From assembly GCA_020425885.1 (NCBI GenBank), contig JAGQRA010000572.1, forward strand, positions 1-26,693: a DNA stretch of 26,693 nt. The letters are read 5' to 3'. The position numbers were made by a program, and so were the translations under genes. Source of the stretch: Planctomycetota bacterium (GTDB lineage: Bacteria > Planctomycetota > UBA1135 > UBA2386). Shown here piece after piece: positions 17,901 to 25,554 of this stretch. The notes under the pieces were generated by a model. That model made no database searches and had not been told where the DNA came from. It was given only the letters and a program-made list of their open reading frames with translations. Position 1 is the stretch's first letter, and the number at the start of each line of letters is the position of its first letter.

Positions 17901-19893
17901 CGGCGCCCTCGAGACCCTGCTGCTCGAGAAGGACAACTACATGTCGTTCGCCTCGGGCGACGGCGCCTGCCTCGGCTGCGGCGAGAAGACCTCGGTGCAC
18001 CTGTTCACGGCCACCGTCGAGGCGCTGATGCGGCCGCGCGTGGCACGCCACCTCGAGGCCATCGACGACCTGCTGGCCCGGCTCGAGCGGCACATCAAGC
18101 TGCGCCTGGTCGAAGAGGTCGACGTCGGCGACGCCGCCGTCATCGGCAGGATCATGGGCGAGATCGGCCACGGCGACGTCACGCTGTCGACGCTGGCCGA
18201 GCGCATCGAGCAGGTCACCGGCGGCGAGCCGATCGATCAGGAATGGCTGCAGCGCGCCACCGGCCTGGTGGCCGAGCTCAAACGGCTGCGCTGGCAGTAC
18301 ACCGATGGTGAGACCGGGCGCGGCCGCTCCAACATGGGCATGGTCAACTCGACCGGCTGCACCTCGGTCTGGGGCAGCACCTGGCCGTTCAACCCGTACC
18401 CGTTCCCGTGGACCAACCACCTGTTCCAGGACTCGACCTCGATGGCGCTGGGTCTGTTCGAGGGCCACATGCAGAAGATGGCGGCGGGCTTCCGCGCCAT
18501 CCGCATGGCCGAGCTCGAGGTCGCCGGCCGCTACGACCCGCGCCAGCACGACGACTTCTTCCGCTACTTCGACTGGCAGCAGTTCACCGACGAGGAGTGG
18601 GAGCTGTGTCCGCCGGTGGTCGCCGTCGGCGGTGACGGCGCGATGTACGACATCGGCTTCCAGAACCTGTCGCGGGCGCTGATGTCTGGCAAGCCGATCA
18701 AGGTGTTCGTCGTCGACACCCAGGTCTACAGCAACACCGGCGGTCAGGCCTGCACCTCGGGCTTCTTCGGCCAGGTCTCCGACATGGCCCAGTACGGCAA
18801 GGCCACGCGCGGCAAGGAGGAGGTGCGCAAGGAGATCGGCCTGATCGGCATGGCGCACCGCACCACCTACGTGATGCAGAGCTCGATCGCGCATCCGAAC
18901 CACATGATCGAGGGCTTCATCAAGGGCCTGAAGGCGCGGCGGCCGGCGCTGTTCAACCTCTACGCCGCCTGCCAACCCGAGCACGGCATCGGTGACGACC
19001 TGAGCTCGCACCAGAGCAAGCTCGCGGTCGAATCGCGCGCCTACCCGCTGTTCCGCTACGACCCCGACGCCGGCGTGCTGCCGCAGGATTGCTTCGACCT
19101 CGAGGGCAACCCGGCGATCGACGAGACCTGGCCCACCTACCAGCTGCGCTACCTCGACGGCGATGTCGAGAAGGCGATGGAGCTGCCGCTGACGTTCGCC
19201 GACTTCGCCGTCACCGAGGCGCGCTTCCGCAAGCACTTCCGCACCGCGCCGCACGACACCTGGAACGCCAACATGGTGCCGCTGCACGAGTTCATCGCGC
19301 TCGAACCGGACGATCGCGAGGGCCTGTTCCCGTACCTGTGGACGGTCGACAAGAAGCAGCACCTGGCGCGCCTCCTGGTCGCCGAGCCGATCGTGCGTTC
19401 GTGCGAGGACCGCCGCGACTTCTGGCTCATGCTGCGGTCGCTGGCGCGTGAGGCCGAGGAGTCGCGCAGCGACATCGAGCAGGCCGTGCAGCGCGCCATG
19501 GTCTCAAAGCTGGCCAGCGGCTTGATGCAGCTCGCGACCGGCAGCGTCGGCGATGCAGGCGCGGCGTTGCAGAGCCTGGTCGCGCCGACGGCGACGAACG
19601 GCGGCGGCAACGGCAACGGCGCCGCGGCGGCAACGGGCGGCGACTACATGGCGCCCTGGATCGACAGCGAGCAGTGCACCGCCTGCGACGAGTGCATGAA
19701 CATCAACGCCAAGATCTTCAAGTACAACGCCCAGAAGAAGGCGGTGATCGCCAACCCCGACGGCGGCCCCTACAAGGATCTGGTCAAGGCGGCCGAGCGC
19801 TGCACGGCGCGCGTCATCCACCCCGGCCTGCCGCGCGATCGCGGCCAGAAGGGCATCGACAAGCTGATCGCCCGGGCCACCAAGTTCAACTGA
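14923..19893 (+). CDS. Giant pyruvate:ferredoxin (2-oxoacid:acceptor) oxidoreductase
   Basis: At 1656 residues it is far longer than the usual ~1170-1200 of single-chain PFOR (NifJ). Domain I starts near residue 25 and includes YPITPST and GEHAAAA. The transferase domain II ends near 470. Domain III (gamma-type) has HSVGGWGAITTGKNL. After an alanine/proline linker come two 4Fe-4S motifs, CTGCGNCYTVC at 802 and CKGCMECVEVC at 938, separated by an extra helical stretch of about 110 residues. The thiamine-diphosphate domain has C1016 and C1019 (ACLGCGE), C1146 (NSTGC), GDGAMYDIG at 1237-1245 and the YSNTGGQ strand near 1270. Another ~110-residue insert separates CGE from NSTGC. A C-terminal ferredoxin-like domain has C1585, C1588, C1591 and C1627. 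The enzyme splits pyruvate and CoA to acetyl-CoA and CO2, reducing ferredoxin. AGGAGA precedes the ATG. Confidence 0.92.
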   Translation: MSIRMKDKQKSPAQDDRNAKGAKYPGVRAALDGNTAVIMCERESTDAAGAYPITPSTQMGEYWAENAAKGHINVSGRPLIFIEPEGEHAAAAVTAGLSMTGLRSSNFSSGQGIAYMHESLYAAVGKRLTYVLNIGARAMTKSTLNVHAGHDDYHCMDDSGFFQLFAKDAQSAADLNIISHRIAELSLTPGAIAQDGFLTTHLIESMKVPERGLIEEYLGRPEDIIATPTPAQRIIYGDTRRRIPELWTVDNPMQAGLVQNQDSYMQSVAAQRPYFFDHIRELSEQAFAEFEALTGRAYARVRVSGIADADYLIVGQGSLISSAEAVADYLHETRGLKVGVVDLVMWRPFPADLISRIFKGRKGVAILERLDQPLAVDLPIMREVRATISRCIENGRDPKNPAFPELETYKAIADAPPLYSGSFGMGSRDLQPEGIIGAIENMLPSGAGKRFFYLSIDFLRDNPVTPKQRIYQEQVEAGYPNVKALAVKGSENPNLMPDGAITVRFHSVGGWGAITTGKNLAMTLFDLLGYHIKANPKYGSEKKGQPTTYYLSAAPEPIRINCEYFYVDVVLSPDPNVFHHTNALAGLKEGGTFIIQSDAASPELMWDSIPAHYRKTIVDKKIKLFYLDAFQVARDEASDPELQLRMQGIAFQGAFFAASPVMAQAGLDEEKLLDAIHSQLRAKFGGKGARVVEDNMRVVKRGFDEVKAVPHGSTAAVAPNAPAAAAEPPLPLMLKRLPQSSMTASDVHRFWEQTGSFYARGMGNDNLTDPFIGLGVMPASTAVFRDMTGIRFHHPEWIAENCTGCGNCYTVCPDTAIPGLVNDVSQVLDTVVARVRKHGGKTEHLPKAVRQLEPQLRALLLEAGEKCDVGAVISEAIDRTVAAADEGVRDALRGEFAAFEGELGSFKLAITRPYFTNQEKDAAGSGGLLSITVNPYTCKGCMECVEVCGDDALRSIPQTDTTIKNLRADWDLWLDLPTTPKKFLRVEDLEQGIGALETLLLEKDNYMSFASGDGACLGCGEKTSVHLFTATVEALMRPRVARHLEAIDDLLARLERHIKLRLVEEVDVGDAAVIGRIMGEIGHGDVTLSTLAERIEQVTGGEPIDQEWLQRATGLVAELKRLRWQYTDGETGRGRSNMGMVNSTGCTSVWGSTWPFNPYPFPWTNHLFQDSTSMALGLFEGHMQKMAAGFRAIRMAELEVAGRYDPRQHDDFFRYFDWQQFTDEEWELCPPVVAVGGDGAMYDIGFQNLSRALMSGKPIKVFVVDTQVYSNTGGQACTSGFFGQVSDMAQYGKATRGKEEVRKEIGLIGMAHRTTYVMQSSIAHPNHMIEGFIKGLKARRPALFNLYAACQPEHGIGDDLSSHQSKLAVESRAYPLFRYDPDAGVLPQDCFDLEGNPAIDETWPTYQLRYLDGDVEKAMELPLTFADFAVTEARFRKHFRTAPHDTWNANMVPLHEFIALEPDDREGLFPYLWTVDKKQHLARLLVAEPIVRSCEDRRDFWLMLRSLAREAEESRSDIEQAVQRAMVSKLASGLMQLATGSVGDAGAALQSLVAPTATNGGGNGNGAAAATGGDYMAPWIDSEQCTACDECMNINAKIFKYNAQKKAVIANPDGGPYKDLVKAAERCTARVIHPGLPRDRGQKGIDKLIARATKFN

Positions 19894-19899
19894 TCGACG

Positions 19900-21246
19900 A
19901 TGCGCTTCTGGGCCCGCAACAACACCTTCGCCCACGGCATCCACCCGCCGGAGGCGAAGGACGACACCAAGGACCTCGCGATCCGCCAGTTCCCGTTCGC
20001 GCCGGTACAGGTCGTGCCGCTGCAGCAACACCTCGGCAAGCCGGCGATCGCCGAGGTCAACGAGGGCCAGGAGGTGACGCGCGGCCAACGCATCGCCCGG
20101 GCCGACGGCTTCATGTCGGTGTCGATGCACGCCCCGGCCTCGGGCACCGTACGCAGGATCGGCCTCGCGCCGGCGATCAGCGGCCAGATGACGCCCGCGA
20201 TCTTCATCGAGCCGTTCCCGGCCTCGACCCAGGAGGTGATGCAGGGCACGCCGTGCCACGCCGACACCGCGACGCCTGACGAGATCGTCGCCGCCGTGCA
20301 GGAGGCGGGCATCGTCGGCCTCGGCGGCGCCGCCTTCCCGACCCACGTCAAGCTCAGGATCCCCGACGGCAAGGCGGTCGACACGCTGCTGATCAACGGC
20401 GCCGAGTGCGAGCCCTACCTGACCACCGACCACCGCGTGATGCTCGAACACGCGGCCGACGTCATCGCCGGCATCCCCTATCTGATGAAGGCGACCGGCG
20501 CGCCGCGCACGGTGATCGCCATCGAGGCCAACAAGCCCGACGCCGCCACCGTGCTGGCGCAGGCCGTCCCGCCCGGCGCGCCGATCACCGTCCAGGTGCT
20601 GCCGGTCAAGTACCCGCAGGGCGCCGAGAAGATGCTGATCACGGCGCTGCTCGGTCGCGAGGTGCCGTCCGGCGGACTGCCGCTCGACGTCGGCGCGCTC
20701 GTGACCAACGTCGCCACCTGCGCCGAGATCGGCCGCCTGCTGCCGCACGGCGCCGGCATCCACGAACGCGTCGTCACCGTCGGTGGCCCGGCGGTGGCGA
20801 AGAAGGGCAACTACCGGGTGCCGATCGGCACGCCGCTGCGCTTCGTGCTCGAGACCTGCGGCCTCGCCGACGACGTCACCCGCGTCTTCCTCGGCGGACC
20901 GATGATGGGCAACGCCGTCAGCAGCCTCGACATCCCGGTGACCAAGGGCACCTGCGGCATCATCGCCTTCACCGCCCGCGAGACCGGCCACATCAGCGGC
21001 CAGCACGAGTACCCGTGCATCCGCTGCGGCCACTGCCTCGACGCCTGCCCGATCTTCCTCAATCCGTCGCAGCTCGGCCTGCTGGCGCAGAACGGCCAGT
21101 ACGATCGCATGGCCGCCGAGCACCACCTCATGGACTGCTTCGAGTGCGGCTGCTGCACCTTCGTCTGTCCGTCCCACATCCCGCTGGTCCAGCACTTCCG
21201 CGTCGGCAAGCGCGCGGTGCGCAAGGCGAAGGCGGCGGCACAGTGA
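19900..21246 (+). CDS. rnfC: Rnf complex subunit C (NADH/FMN site)
   Basis: This 448-residue protein is a canonical RnfC. An N-terminal barrel-like domain (HGIHPPEAK) leads to the nucleotide/FMN-binding segment GIVGLGGAAFPTHVKL. A SLBB-like region follows, then two 4Fe-4S motifs: C373/C376/C379/C383 (CIRCGHCLDAC) and C413/C416/C419/C423 (CFECGCCTFVC). RnfC exchanges electrons with NAD(H) on the cytoplasmic side. It lacks the long alanine-rich C-terminal repeat of proteobacterial RnfC, as in clostridial-type proteins. It begins 6 bp after the oxidoreductase stop and overlaps the rnfD start, indicating translational coupling. Confidence 0.93.
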   Translation: MRFWARNNTFAHGIHPPEAKDDTKDLAIRQFPFAPVQVVPLQQHLGKPAIAEVNEGQEVTRGQRIARADGFMSVSMHAPASGTVRRIGLAPAISGQMTPAIFIEPFPASTQEVMQGTPCHADTATPDEIVAAVQEAGIVGLGGAAFPTHVKLRIPDGKAVDTLLINGAECEPYLTTDHRVMLEHAADVIAGIPYLMKATGAPRTVIAIEANKPDAATVLAQAVPPGAPITVQVLPVKYPQGAEKMLITALLGREVPSGGLPLDVGALVTNVATCAEIGRLLPHGAGIHERVVTVGGPAVAKKGNYRVPIGTPLRFVLETCGLADDVTRVFLGGPMMGNAVSSLDIPVTKGTCGIIAFTARETGHISGQHEYPCIRCGHCLDACPIFLNPSQLGLLAQNGQYDRMAAEHHLMDCFECGCCTFVCPSHIPLVQHFRVGKRAVRKAKAAAQ

Positions 21247-22340
21247 TCGGCCGCGCCAACACCAAGGCGTCGGATCACGGCTCGGGCCGGACGCTCGACA
21301 TCCGCAGCTCGCCGCACATCCTCAGCGGCAACCGGGTCGACAGCATCATGTTCAACGTGGTGCTGGCGCTGCTGCCGGTGACCGCGTTCGCGGTCTACGC
21401 CTTCGGCCTCACGGCGCTGCTGACGCTGATCACCGCGACCGGCGCCTGCGTGCTCGCCGAACACCTGGTCTGCCGGCTCAACGGCAAACCCACGACCATC
21501 GGCGATTGGTCGGCCGTCATCACCGGTCTGCTCTACGGCCTCAGCCTGCCGCCCGGCCTGCCGCTGTGGATGACCGCGGTCGGCGGCGTCATCGCCATCG
21601 TGCTCGGCAAGGCGTTGTTCGGCGGGCTCGGCAGCAATCCGTTCAACCCGGCCCTGGTCGGTCGCGCCATCCTGCAGGCGGCGTTCCCGGTGGCGATGAC
21701 GACCTGGCCCGTCGCCGTCGCCGATCGCTTCACCTCGTTGCCGTCGTCGCTGCTGGCCTGGCCGTTCATGGCCCCGACCTACGACGGCCTGAGCGGCGCG
21801 ACGCCGCTGGCGCTGTGGAAGTTCGACCACCAGCTGACCGCGACCGCCGACCTGTTCTTCGGCCTCGGCTCCGGCGCGAGCGGCGAACTGGTCTTCACCG
21901 CCGGCTCGACCGGCGAGACGTCTGCGCTGCTGGTCCTGCTCGGCGGCGCCTGGCTGGTGGCACGCCGGATGATGAACTGGCGCATCCCGCTCGCGATCTT
22001 CGCCACCGTGTTCGTGTTCTGCGGCATCCTCGAGACGATCGACCCGGCGCGCTATGCCGGCCCGATGTTCATGCTGCTGTCCGGCGGCATGATGCTCGGC
22101 GCCGTGTTCATGGCGACCGACATGGTCGGCTCGCCGATGACCCACATGGGCTGCGTCGTCCACGGCATCGTGATCGGCGTGCTGGTCGTCGTGATCCGGG
22201 TCTGGGGCGGCATGCCCGAAGGCATGATGTACGCGATCCTGCTGGCCAACGCGCTGGCGCCGCACATCGACGGCCTGATCCGACCCAGGGTCTACGGCAC
22301 CCGGTCGCGGCTGGCACGGCAGACACGGAGGACGTCATGA
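21243..22340 (+). CDS. rnfD: Rnf complex subunit D (membrane, covalent FMN)
   Basis: This 365-residue integral membrane protein belongs to the NqrB/RnfD family. SPHILSGNRVDSIMFNVVLALLP near the start is characteristic. The flavinylation motif SGAT is at 184-187, with T187 as the expected covalent FMN site; in Vibrio cholerae RnfD the modified threonine has the same number. The start is a GTG at 21243 that overlaps the rnfC stop (GTGA). The family starts at this distance before the first helix, and no better start follows. The flavin is normally attached by ApbE, which is not encoded in this window. Confidence 0.93.
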   Translation: MIGRANTKASDHGSGRTLDIRSSPHILSGNRVDSIMFNVVLALLPVTAFAVYAFGLTALLTLITATGACVLAEHLVCRLNGKPTTIGDWSAVITGLLYGLSLPPGLPLWMTAVGGVIAIVLGKALFGGLGSNPFNPALVGRAILQAAFPVAMTTWPVAVADRFTSLPSSLLAWPFMAPTYDGLSGATPLALWKFDHQLTATADLFFGLGSGASGELVFTAGSTGETSALLVLLGGAWLVARRMMNWRIPLAIFATVFVFCGILETIDPARYAGPMFMLLSGGMMLGAVFMATDMVGSPMTHMGCVVHGIVIGVLVVVIRVWGGMPEGMMYAILLANALAPHIDGLIRPRVYGTRSRLARQTRRTS

Positions 22341-23020
22341 CCGCGCCCGCCGTGACCGCCCCGGCGCCGACTCCGGTCTGGCACCTCTACCGCGCCCTGG
22401 TCGGCATCGGCCTCCTGTGCGGGCTCCTGATCGTGAGCGTCTACGTGCTGACCAGGCCGATCATCCAGGCCAATCGGATCGCAGCCCGTCAGGCCGCCGT
22501 GCTCGAGGTCCTGCCGGCCGCGACCAGGAGCCGCACGTTCCGCCTCGCCGACGACGAAACGTTCGCGCCGGTCGCCGTCGACAGCCTTGGCGAAGGACTC
22601 GTCTTCGCCGGTTTCGATGCCGATGGCCGGCTCGTCGGCGTCGCGCTCGAGGCCGCGGGCCAGGGCTACGCCGACGTCGTGCGCGTGCTCTACGGCTATT
22701 CGTTCGATCAGCAGGCCGTGATCGGCATCAAGCTGCTCGAGAGCCGCGAGACGCCGGGCCTCGGCGACCGCGTCGAGAGCGATACGGGATATCAGGCCAA
22801 CTTCGAGCGACTCGACGTCGCGCTGACCGCCGACGGCAGCGCGCTGCAGCACCCGATCGAGTTCACCAAGAACGGCGGCAAGCAGCATCCGTGGCAGATC
22901 GACGGCATCACCGGCGCCACCATCACCTCGCGCGCCATCGCCGACATGCTCGCCGCCAGCACCGCCCATTGGATCGCCCGCGTGGTCCGACGCAGCGCCG
23001 ACTTCCGGCCCGAGAACTGA
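22337..23020 (+). CDS. rnfG: Rnf complex subunit G (covalent FMN)
   Basis: This 227-residue protein has one N-terminal membrane helix (about 20-40) and an FMN-binding domain. The latter includes SRETPGLGDRVES and the flavinylation motif TGAT followed by ITS, with T195 as the expected covalent FMN threonine. RnfG sits with its domain outside the cytoplasmic membrane and relays electrons between RnfD and the RnfA/E iron-sulfur centre. It overlaps rnfD by ATGA. Confidence 0.93.
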   Translation: MTAPAVTAPAPTPVWHLYRALVGIGLLCGLLIVSVYVLTRPIIQANRIAARQAAVLEVLPAATRSRTFRLADDETFAPVAVDSLGEGLVFAGFDADGRLVGVALEAAGQGYADVVRVLYGYSFDQQAVIGIKLLESRETPGLGDRVESDTGYQANFERLDVALTADGSALQHPIEFTKNGGKQHPWQIDGITGATITSRAIADMLAASTAHWIARVVRRSADFRPEN

Positions 23021-23023
23021 GCC

Positions 23024-23674
23024 ATGACCTCCGAACGACAAGACCAGACGACCGGCACCGACGAGTTCCTCAAGGGACTGTGGGCGCAGAACCCGGTGTT
23101 CGTGCAGGTGCTCGGCATGTGCCCGGTGCTGGCCGTGACCAACACCGCGCAGAACGCGCTGGCGATGGGGCTGGCGACGGCGTTCGTGCTGCTGATGTCG
23201 AACCTCGTCGTCAGCGCGATCCGCGACTTCGTGCCCAAACAGGTCCGCATCGTCACGTTCATCCTGGTGATCGCGACCTTCGTCACCGTCGTCGACTACT
23301 CGATCCAGGCCATCAGCCTGTCGCTGCACAAGGCGCTCGGCGCCTTCATCTCGCTGATCGTCGTCAACTGCCTGATCCTCGGTCGCGCCGAGGCCTTCGC
23401 CAGCAAGAACGGCCCGCTGCGCTCGGTGCTCGACGGCCTCGGCATGGGGCTCGGCTTCACCATCGGCCTGCTCTGTCTCGGCTGCGTGCGCGAGCTGCTC
23501 GGCAAGGGCGCGCTGTTCGGCCTGCCGCTGTTCGGTGCCGGCTACCAGAGCTGGGTCATCATGATCCTGCCGGCCGGCGGCTTCTTCACCCTGTCGGCCT
23601 GGCTCTTGCTGTTCAACTGGCGCGCCCAGGTCCGCGCCCGTCGCCAGCAACTCGAAACGGAGACGACCGCATGA
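23024..23674 (+). CDS. rnfE: Rnf complex subunit E (membrane)
   Basis: This 216-residue protein has about six membrane helices. The family segment LWAQNPVFVQVLGMCPVLAVT carries C33, and LIVVNCLILGRAEAF carries C116. These two cysteines correspond to the pair that helps hold the intramembrane [2Fe-2S] cluster shared with RnfA. It starts 3 bp after the rnfG stop and overlaps rnfA by ATGA. The C-terminal tail is short and basic. Confidence 0.93.
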   Translation: MTSERQDQTTGTDEFLKGLWAQNPVFVQVLGMCPVLAVTNTAQNALAMGLATAFVLLMSNLVVSAIRDFVPKQVRIVTFILVIATFVTVVDYSIQAISLSLHKALGAFISLIVVNCLILGRAEAFASKNGPLRSVLDGLGMGLGFTIGLLCLGCVRELLGKGALFGLPLFGAGYQSWVIMILPAGGFFTLSAWLLLFNWRAQVRARRQQLETETTA

Positions 23675-24249
23675 ACGACTCCCTCGGCGTCATCTTCGTC
23701 AACGCCTGCCTCGTCAACAACTTCGTGCTGGCCTTCTTCCTCGGCATCTGCCCGTTCCTCGGCGTCTCGGGCAAGCTCGCCACGGCCTCGCGGATGGGGC
23801 TGGCGGTGACGTTCGTGATGCTGGTGAGCTCGATGTGTGCCTACGGCATCAACGCGCTGCTGATCGCGATCGACGCGCCGTATCTGCAGCTGCTGTCGTT
23901 CATCGCCGTGATCGCGTCGACGGTGCAGCTGGTCGAGATGTTCATCAAGAAGGCGAGCCCGGTGCTGTTCCGCGCGCTCGGCATCTTCCTGCCGTTGATC
24001 ACCACCAACTGCGCGATCCTGTTCCTGGCCCTGACCCAGACCGCCAAGGGCTTCTCCCTGCTGCAGTGCGCCGTCTACGCGATCGGCGCCGGCGCCGGCT
24101 TCACGCTGGCGTTGGTGCTGATGGCCGGCGTCCGCGAGAAGCTCGAGCTGGCCCGACTGCCGGATGTGGTCAAGGGCACCGCCATCGCGCTCGCCGTCGC
24201 CGGACTGCTGTCCGTGGCCTTCATGGGTTTCGCGGGGTTGGGGGCGTGA
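23671..24249 (+). CDS. rnfA: Rnf complex subunit A (membrane)
   Basis: This 192-residue protein with six membrane helices has an inverted topology relative to RnfE. NNFVLAFFLGICPFLGVSGK (C27) and LPLITTNCAILF (C114) provide the second half of the intramembrane [2Fe-2S] site. The length matches the family. A small cysteine-rich membrane protein starts 2 bp after its stop. Confidence 0.94.
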   Translation: MNDSLGVIFVNACLVNNFVLAFFLGICPFLGVSGKLATASRMGLAVTFVMLVSSMCAYGINALLIAIDAPYLQLLSFIAVIASTVQLVEMFIKKASPVLFRALGIFLPLITTNCAILFLALTQTAKGFSLLQCAVYAIGAGAGFTLALVLMAGVREKLELARLPDVVKGTAIALAVAGLLSVAFMGFAGLGA

Positions 24250-24251
24250 GC

Positions 24252-24458
24252 ATGGGCGTCGAACTCATCAAGGCGATGGCCGGCATCGCCGTCATCCTCG
24301 GCGCCTGGCTCGCGGTGCAGCGGGCCTGGCGCGCGGCGTTCCCCGACGCGACCGAAGCGGACGCGCTGGCCCGGCACGGCAGCTGTCACGGCTGCGGCTG
24401 CGAGACGCCCTGCGACAACTCGAAACAGGCGCGACGATCCGCGCAGGAATCATCATGA
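24252..24458 (+). CDS. Small cysteine-rich membrane protein, possibly an iron-delivery factor for Rnf
   Basis: This 68-residue protein has one N-terminal membrane helix (about 6-24) and a cysteine cluster HGSCHGCGCETPC (about 43-55) on the following loop. I do not recognise a named family with certainty. The layout, one helix followed by CxxCxC...C, resembles NqrM, a small protein needed to mature the iron site of the related Na+-NQR pump, and FeoB-associated cysteine-rich proteins. Its position between rnfA and the flavin reductase, with 2 bp after rnfA and 17 bp before the next gene, suggests a role in assembling the RnfA/E cluster. That role is inference. Confidence 0.7.
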   Translation: MGVELIKAMAGIAVILGAWLAVQRAWRAAFPDATEADALARHGSCHGCGCETPCDNSKQARRSAQESS

Positions 24459-24475
24459 AATGGAGGACAGAGGCC

Positions 24476-25330
24476 ATGCGACTGCAGGACTACGACACCT
24501 CGGACCAGTTCTCGGCGACGCTGGTCAGCACCGAGCGCATCACGCCGACCGCGACCGACGAGGTCCGCGAACTCGAGATCGACATCGGCCGCCCGACGTT
24601 CTCCGCTCACGCCGGCCAGAGCGTCGGCGTGCTGGCGCCGGGCCAGCGCGAGTTCGGCCAGGATCATCACTTCCGCCTCTACACCGTCGCCGACCTGCCC
24701 GAACAGCTCGAACGCTCGACCCGCATCAAGCTCTGCGTCAAGCGCTGCAGCTACGTCGACGAGTACAGCGGTGAGCGCTACCAGGGCGTCGCCTCGAACT
24801 GGCTGTGCGACCTGCGCGCCGGCGCCGAGATCACGATGACCGGACCCTACGGCACCCCGTTCGAGATCCCGGCCGAGCTCGACGCCACGCTGCTGCTGAT
24901 CGGCGCCGGCACCGGCATCGCGCCGTTCCGCGCCTTCTGCAAGCGCCTCTACCACGACGTGCCCGACTTCGCCGGCAAGGTGCTGCTGTTCCATGGCGCG
25001 CGCAGCGGACTCGATCTGATCTACCACAACAGCGAGAAGGACGACTTCAGCCAGTACTACGACCGCGGCACGTTCGAGGCGATCCAGGCCCTCAGCGACC
25101 GCCCGCACTGGACCGACGCCGTCGACTGGCAGGGGGCCTTCGAGAGCCGGGCCCAGGAACTCGCCTCGCTGCTCGACGATGCCAAGACCTACGTCTATGT
25201 CGCCGGGCTCGAGAAGATCCGCGACCGTCTCGACCGCACGCTCGCCGAAGTCGTCGGTTCCGAGAGTCGATGGGCGCGGCGCAAGGCCGAGCTCATCGCC
25301 GGCCATCGTTGGGTCGAGCTGCTGTATTAG
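24476..25330 (+). CDS. Plant-type ferredoxin-NAD(P)+ reductase
   Basis: This 284-residue flavoprotein has an FAD-binding barrel with FRLYTVAD (the RxYS-like motif) and ERYQGVASNWLCDL, the plant-type FNR pattern GxxSNxLCDL. The nucleotide-binding half has LLIGAGTGIAPFRAF and TYVYVAGLEKI. The chain ends in HRWVELLY; a terminal tyrosine preceded by W-x-E-x-x is the feature that stacks on FAD in plant-type FNRs. There is no [2Fe-2S] domain, so it is not NqrF. It should exchange electrons between ferredoxin and NAD(P)H. The usual 2'-phosphate-binding Ser-Arg/Tyr set is not clearly conserved, so the coenzyme choice is open. The start at 24476 is preceded by GGAGG; an ATG at 24455 overlapping the previous stop would add 7 residues. 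Confidence 0.88.
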   Translation: MRLQDYDTSDQFSATLVSTERITPTATDEVRELEIDIGRPTFSAHAGQSVGVLAPGQREFGQDHHFRLYTVADLPEQLERSTRIKLCVKRCSYVDEYSGERYQGVASNWLCDLRAGAEITMTGPYGTPFEIPAELDATLLLIGAGTGIAPFRAFCKRLYHDVPDFAGKVLLFHGARSGLDLIYHNSEKDDFSQYYDRGTFEAIQALSDRPHWTDAVDWQGAFESRAQELASLLDDAKTYVYVAGLEKIRDRLDRTLAEVVGSESRWARRKAELIAGHRWVELLY

Positions 25331-25414
25331 GCTGCGACTCAAATGTCGAGGCAGGACTTCGCCGACGAACTCGGACAGTGACACTGCCAGAACCGGCGCA
25401 GCACGATTGAAGAA

Positions 25415-25437
25415 CGAAAGGTTGCCTTTCGATTTTC
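25415..25437 (+). terminator. Putative Rho-independent terminator of the Rnf operon
   Basis: A perfect 7-bp stem (CGAAAGG / CCTTTCG) with a TTG loop is followed by ATTTTC, about 85 bp after the reductase stop. The stem is short and moderately GC-rich, so its strength is uncertain. The rest of the 25331-25554 gap shows no gene. Confidence 0.5.
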
Positions 25438-25554
25438 GATCACCGAGGCTCGGGTGCCCATCACCCCGAAGCCGCTTGCCCCAGGGCCCGGAAACCGGCG
25501 AACGACCGGCACCTGCCGATAGGGCCCCAACCCGGGCACGGGGCACCCTTCCTG

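Noticed and set aside
14872..19362. Long minus-strand frames opposite the PFOR gene (up to 821 residues)
   Set aside because: They are arginine/valine/aspartate-rich shadows of a strongly supported gene, caused by third-position GC bias.
25331..25554. Short open frames in the gap after the reductase gene
   Set aside because: None has a ribosome binding site or family resemblance; the stretch contains a terminator-like hairpin instead.
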